A DNA stretch of 8,060 nt, taken from NCBI GenBank assembly GCA_036278455.1, contig DASULB010000360.1:1-8060 (forward strand). Reading direction: 5' to 3'. Within the stretch, counting starts at the first letter, position 1; each line of letters starts with the position of its first letter. This document shows, piece after piece, positions 5,486 through 8,060 of this stretch. The DNA is from FW021-bin31 sp036278455 (GTDB lineage Bacteria; Bacteroidota; Bacteroidia; Chitinophagales; Chitinophagaceae). The notes under the pieces are model-generated. The model had not been told where the DNA came from and did no database searches. It saw nothing but the letters and a program-made list of their open reading frames with translations. Made by a program: the position numbers and the translations under genes.

Positions 5486-8060
5486 ATGGATTTGTTTAAG
5501 CAACAACGGGAAGAATTTACACACCGCCACCTGGGCCCGGACGCCCGCCAAACCACCCGTATGCTGAAGGAGATCGGCATGGGAAGCCTCGAGGAACTCA
5601 TGGACCTGACAGTACCTGCAGGCATCAGGCTCTCCGGCTTACCGGGTACCCCCAATCGCCAGGAAGGCATCAGCGAATTTCAGTATCTGCAGGAATTAAA
5701 GAACATCGCCGCCAAAAATAAGGTCTTTAAAAATTACATCGGCCAGGGTTATTACGGTACCATTACGCCATCCGTTATCCTGCGCAACGTCTTTGAAAAC
5801 CCCGGCTGGTATACCCAGTATACCCCCTATCAGGCAGAGATATCACAGGGAAGGCTGGAATGCCTGCTCACCTTTCAGACGATGGTCAGCGACCTGACGG
5901 GATTGCCGGTGGCGAACGCCAGCCTGCTGGACGAGGCGACCGCCGCCGCGGAGGCCATGCACCTGCTTTTTGCCTTAAAAAATAAAGGACAGTCCCCCCC
6001 CGTGGCGCCCAAATTCTTTGTAGATGAAAAAGTGTTCCCCCAGACCATCGATGTGCTGCGCACCCGCGCCGAGCCTTCGGGGATCGCGCTGGTCCTGGGA
6101 GATTATAAGAAAACACGGTTGGATGAAGGGTTTTGCGGCGCGCTGCTTCAGTACCCCAACAGCGACGGTTCCATCGAACCATACGGCACCTTTATTAATG
6201 ACGCGCATGAGCGGGCGGTCCCCGTGGTAATGGCGACGGACCTGCTGGCCCTTACCCTGCTAAAATCACCGGGTGAACTGGGCGCCGACATCGCGGTCGG
6301 TTCCTCCCAGCGTTTTGGCGTGCCCCTTGGTTTTGGCGGTCCGCACGCGGCTTTCTTCGCCACCGGAGATGCTTACAAAAGGCTCCTGCCGGGCCGCATC
6401 ATCGGCGTCTCCGAAGACGCGCAGGGACACGCCGCACTCCGTATGGCGCTACAAACCAGGGAACAGCATATCCGCCGGGAGAAGGCCACTTCCAACATCT
6501 GTACGGCCCAGGCGCTCCTCGCCAACATGGCCGCGCTTTATGCCGTATACCACGGCCCCGAAGGTTTAAGGAATATCGCCAGGAGGGTATCGGTGCTGAC
6601 AATGGCGCTCGCAAAAGCACTGTCGGAAAAAGGAACTATCCAGCAAAACACCGGCTATTTCGATACCATCAAAATACAAACCGACCAACAGGCCTCCATC
6701 CGGCCCCGCGCCGAAAAAGCCGGTCTCAACTTTCATTATTTCCCTGACGGCTCCATCGGGATTTCCCTGGATGAGACCACCGGTCCGGATGACCTGGATG
6801 CCATTCTTAGGGCCTTCGACCCCTCCCGCGAACCGGGGGCGGCATCCTCGTTCCTGCAATCTGATACCCTGGAAAACATCCCTTCCTCACTGATGCGCGC
6901 CAGCGCCTTTCTGAGGCACCCTGTTTTCAATACCCATCATTCGGAAACCGGTATGATGCGCTATCTGAAGCGGCTCGAAAACAAAGACCTGGCCCTGGAC
7001 ACGGCCATGATCCCGCTGGGATCCTGTACCATGAAACTGAATGCCGCCACCGAACTCATCCCGGTAAGCTGGCCTGAATTCTCCCAGGTCCATCCTTTGG
7101 CGCCACCGGATCAAACCCTCGGGTACGCGGCGATCATAGCCGATCTTTCGGATATCCTTTGCGCGCTGACCGGGCTTTCCGCCTGTTCGCTGCAGCCTAA
7201 TTCAGGCGCCCAGGGTGAATTCACCGGCCTCATGGTGATCCGCGCCTATCATCTGGACCATGGCGATGCGTCGCGCAACGTCGTACTCATCCCTGTTTCC
7301 GCCCATGGGACCAACCCTGCCTCCGCAGTGATGGCGGGCATGAAAGTGGTGGTGATCAAATGCGATGAAAAGGGCAATATCGACCTGGAAGACCTCAAAG
7401 CGAAAGCCGAAGCCCACCGGGAAACACTGGCAGCCCTGATGGTGACCTATCCTTCGACTTACGGCGTATTTGAAGAAAGCATCCGGGAGATCTGTCAGAT
7501 CACCCACGATCATGGCGGGCTCGTCTACCTGGACGGCGCCAACATGAACGCCCAGATTGGTTATACGAGCCCGGGGGTCATCGGCGCAGACGTCTGCCAC
7601 CTCAACCTGCATAAGACCTTTGCCATCCCCCATGGGGGAGGTGGCCCCGGCATGGGGCCCATCTGCGCAAACGACCGGCTGGCGCCCTATCTTCCCGGAA
7701 ATGTGCTGCTTCCCGGGCAGAGAAGCCCAAAGGCTATCACGGCCGTATCGGCGGCCCCCTATGGCAGCGCCAGCATCCTGCTCATTTCTTATGGCTACGC
7801 CCGCCTGCTGGGCATGCAGGGCATGAAAAAGGTGACCCAGTACGCCGTACTGAACGCCAATTATATGAAAACACGTCTGGAAAAACATTACCCCGTTCTG
7901 TACAGCGGAAAGAACCTGACCTGCGCCCATGAGTTTATCGTCGATCTCCGCCCTTTTAAAAAATCGGGCATCGAGGCCGAAGATGTGGCCAAGCGGCTGA
8001 TGGATTATGGCTTCCACGCCCCCACCCTTTCGTTTCCCGTCCCCGGCACGCTGATGATCG
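5486..8060 (+). CDS. gcvP: Glycine dehydrogenase (decarboxylating), P-protein; 3' end cut by window
   Basis: PLP-dependent glycine decarboxylase of the glycine cleavage system. It decarboxylates glycine and passes the aminomethyl group to the lipoyl arm of the H-protein, feeding one-carbon units to folate through the T-protein. The frame is open from the ATG at 5486 to the right edge (858 codons), with about 100 residues missing relative to the usual 950-960. It is the long single-chain form: the N-terminal half starts with FTHRHLGPDA (12-21) and has the conserved YIGQGYYGT and PYQAEISQGRLE stretches; the C-terminal half has GSCTMKLNA (512-520), NSGAQGEF (572-579), the PLP-binding Lys710 in LNLHKTF, and the glycine-rich loop HGGGGPGMGP just after it. 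No frameshift or missing key residue is seen. The T- and H-protein genes are not in the window. It is transcribed away from the YkgJ-family gene. Confidence 0.97.
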   Translation, partial: MDLFKQQREEFTHRHLGPDARQTTRMLKEIGMGSLEELMDLTVPAGIRLSGLPGTPNRQEGISEFQYLQELKNIAAKNKVFKNYIGQGYYGTITPSVILRNVFENPGWYTQYTPYQAEISQGRLECLLTFQTMVSDLTGLPVANASLLDEATAAAEAMHLLFALKNKGQSPPVAPKFFVDEKVFPQTIDVLRTRAEPSGIALVLGDYKKTRLDEGFCGALLQYPNSDGSIEPYGTFINDAHERAVPVVMATDLLALTLLKSPGELGADIAVGSSQRFGVPLGFGGPHAAFFATGDAYKRLLPGRIIGVSEDAQGHAALRMALQTREQHIRREKATSNICTAQALLANMAALYAVYHGPEGLRNIARRVSVLTMALAKALSEKGTIQQNTGYFDTIKIQTDQQASIRPRAEKAGLNFHYFPDGSIGISLDETTGPDDLDAILRAFDPSREPGAASSFLQSDTLENIPSSLMRASAFLRHPVFNTHHSETGMMRYLKRLENKDLALDTAMIPLGSCTMKLNAATELIPVSWPEFSQVHPLAPPDQTLGYAAIIADLSDILCALTGLSACSLQPNSGAQGEFTGLMVIRAYHLDHGDASRNVVLIPVSAHGTNPASAVMAGMKVVVIKCDEKGNIDLEDLKAKAEAHRETLAALMVTYPSTYGVFEESIREICQITHDHGGLVYLDGANMNAQIGYTSPGVIGADVCHLNLHKTFAIPHGGGGPGMGPICANDRLAPYLPGNVLLPGQRSPKAITAVSAAPYGSASILLISYGYARLLGMQGMKKVTQYAVLNANYMKTRLEKHYPVLYSGKNLTCAHEFIVDLRPFKKSGIEAEDVAKRLMDYGFHAPTLSFPVPGTLMI

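Noticed and set aside
7202..8017. 271-residue minus-strand frame opposite gcvP
   Set aside because: It is a shadow of the GC-rich gcvP codons; its His/Gly-rich composition reflects reverse complements of common gcvP codons, and the plus strand carries the PLP-lysine and glycine-rich motifs.
1..8060. CRISPR array, insertion sequence, tRNA, phage or toxin-antitoxin genes
   Set aside because: No spaced direct repeats, transposase motifs, cloverleaf sequences or such protein families were seen on either strand.

Overview
The window looks like chromosomal sequence from a member of the Bacteroidota, probably a Chitinophagaceae-like organism. Three things support this. The starts lack Shine-Dalgarno sites and are preceded by A/T-rich leaders. 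Copies of the Bacteroidota -7 promoter element TAnnTTTG sit just ahead of several genes. The gene set (tandem rhomboids followed by a membrane-anchored EEP-family protein, and a YkgJ-family cysteine protein) is typical of that phylum. The lineage is inferred from style and protein resemblance, not from a marker gene.

Layout: positions 1-223 hold no gene I can defend, only a promoter-proximal palindrome. A run of four plus-strand genes follows: a 23S rRNA m5U methyltransferase of the RlmD/TrmA family (224-1696), a rhomboid protease with an intact catalytic dyad (1766-2491), a second rhomboid that has lost the dyad and carries a cytosolic tail (2558-3520), and a three-helix membrane-anchored endonuclease/exonuclease/phosphatase-fold enzyme (3659-4792). 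Ahead of the last lies a 138-bp gap with a perfect three-copy 10-bp tandem repeat. A minus-strand YkgJ-family cysteine-cluster protein (4870-5373) converges on it. Divergent from that gene, gcvP (glycine decarboxylase P-protein) starts at 5486 and runs off the right edge, about 100 residues short of its usual length.

How the genes work together: most of the window is ordinary housekeeping (rRNA modification, glycine cleavage). The two rhomboids and the EEP protein form a membrane-associated cluster. One rhomboid looks able to cleave membrane proteins. Its neighbour keeps the fold but lacks the nucleophile, the general base and the oxyanion Asn, so it may act as a non-catalytic client-binding or regulatory partner. 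I see no CRISPR array, insertion sequence, tRNA, rRNA or defence system. The observations most worth following are the active/inactive rhomboid pair, the almost leaderless promoter-to-ATG arrangement shared by rlmD and the ykgJ-family gene, the 10-bp-period repeat, and the palindrome built around the rlmD -7 element.
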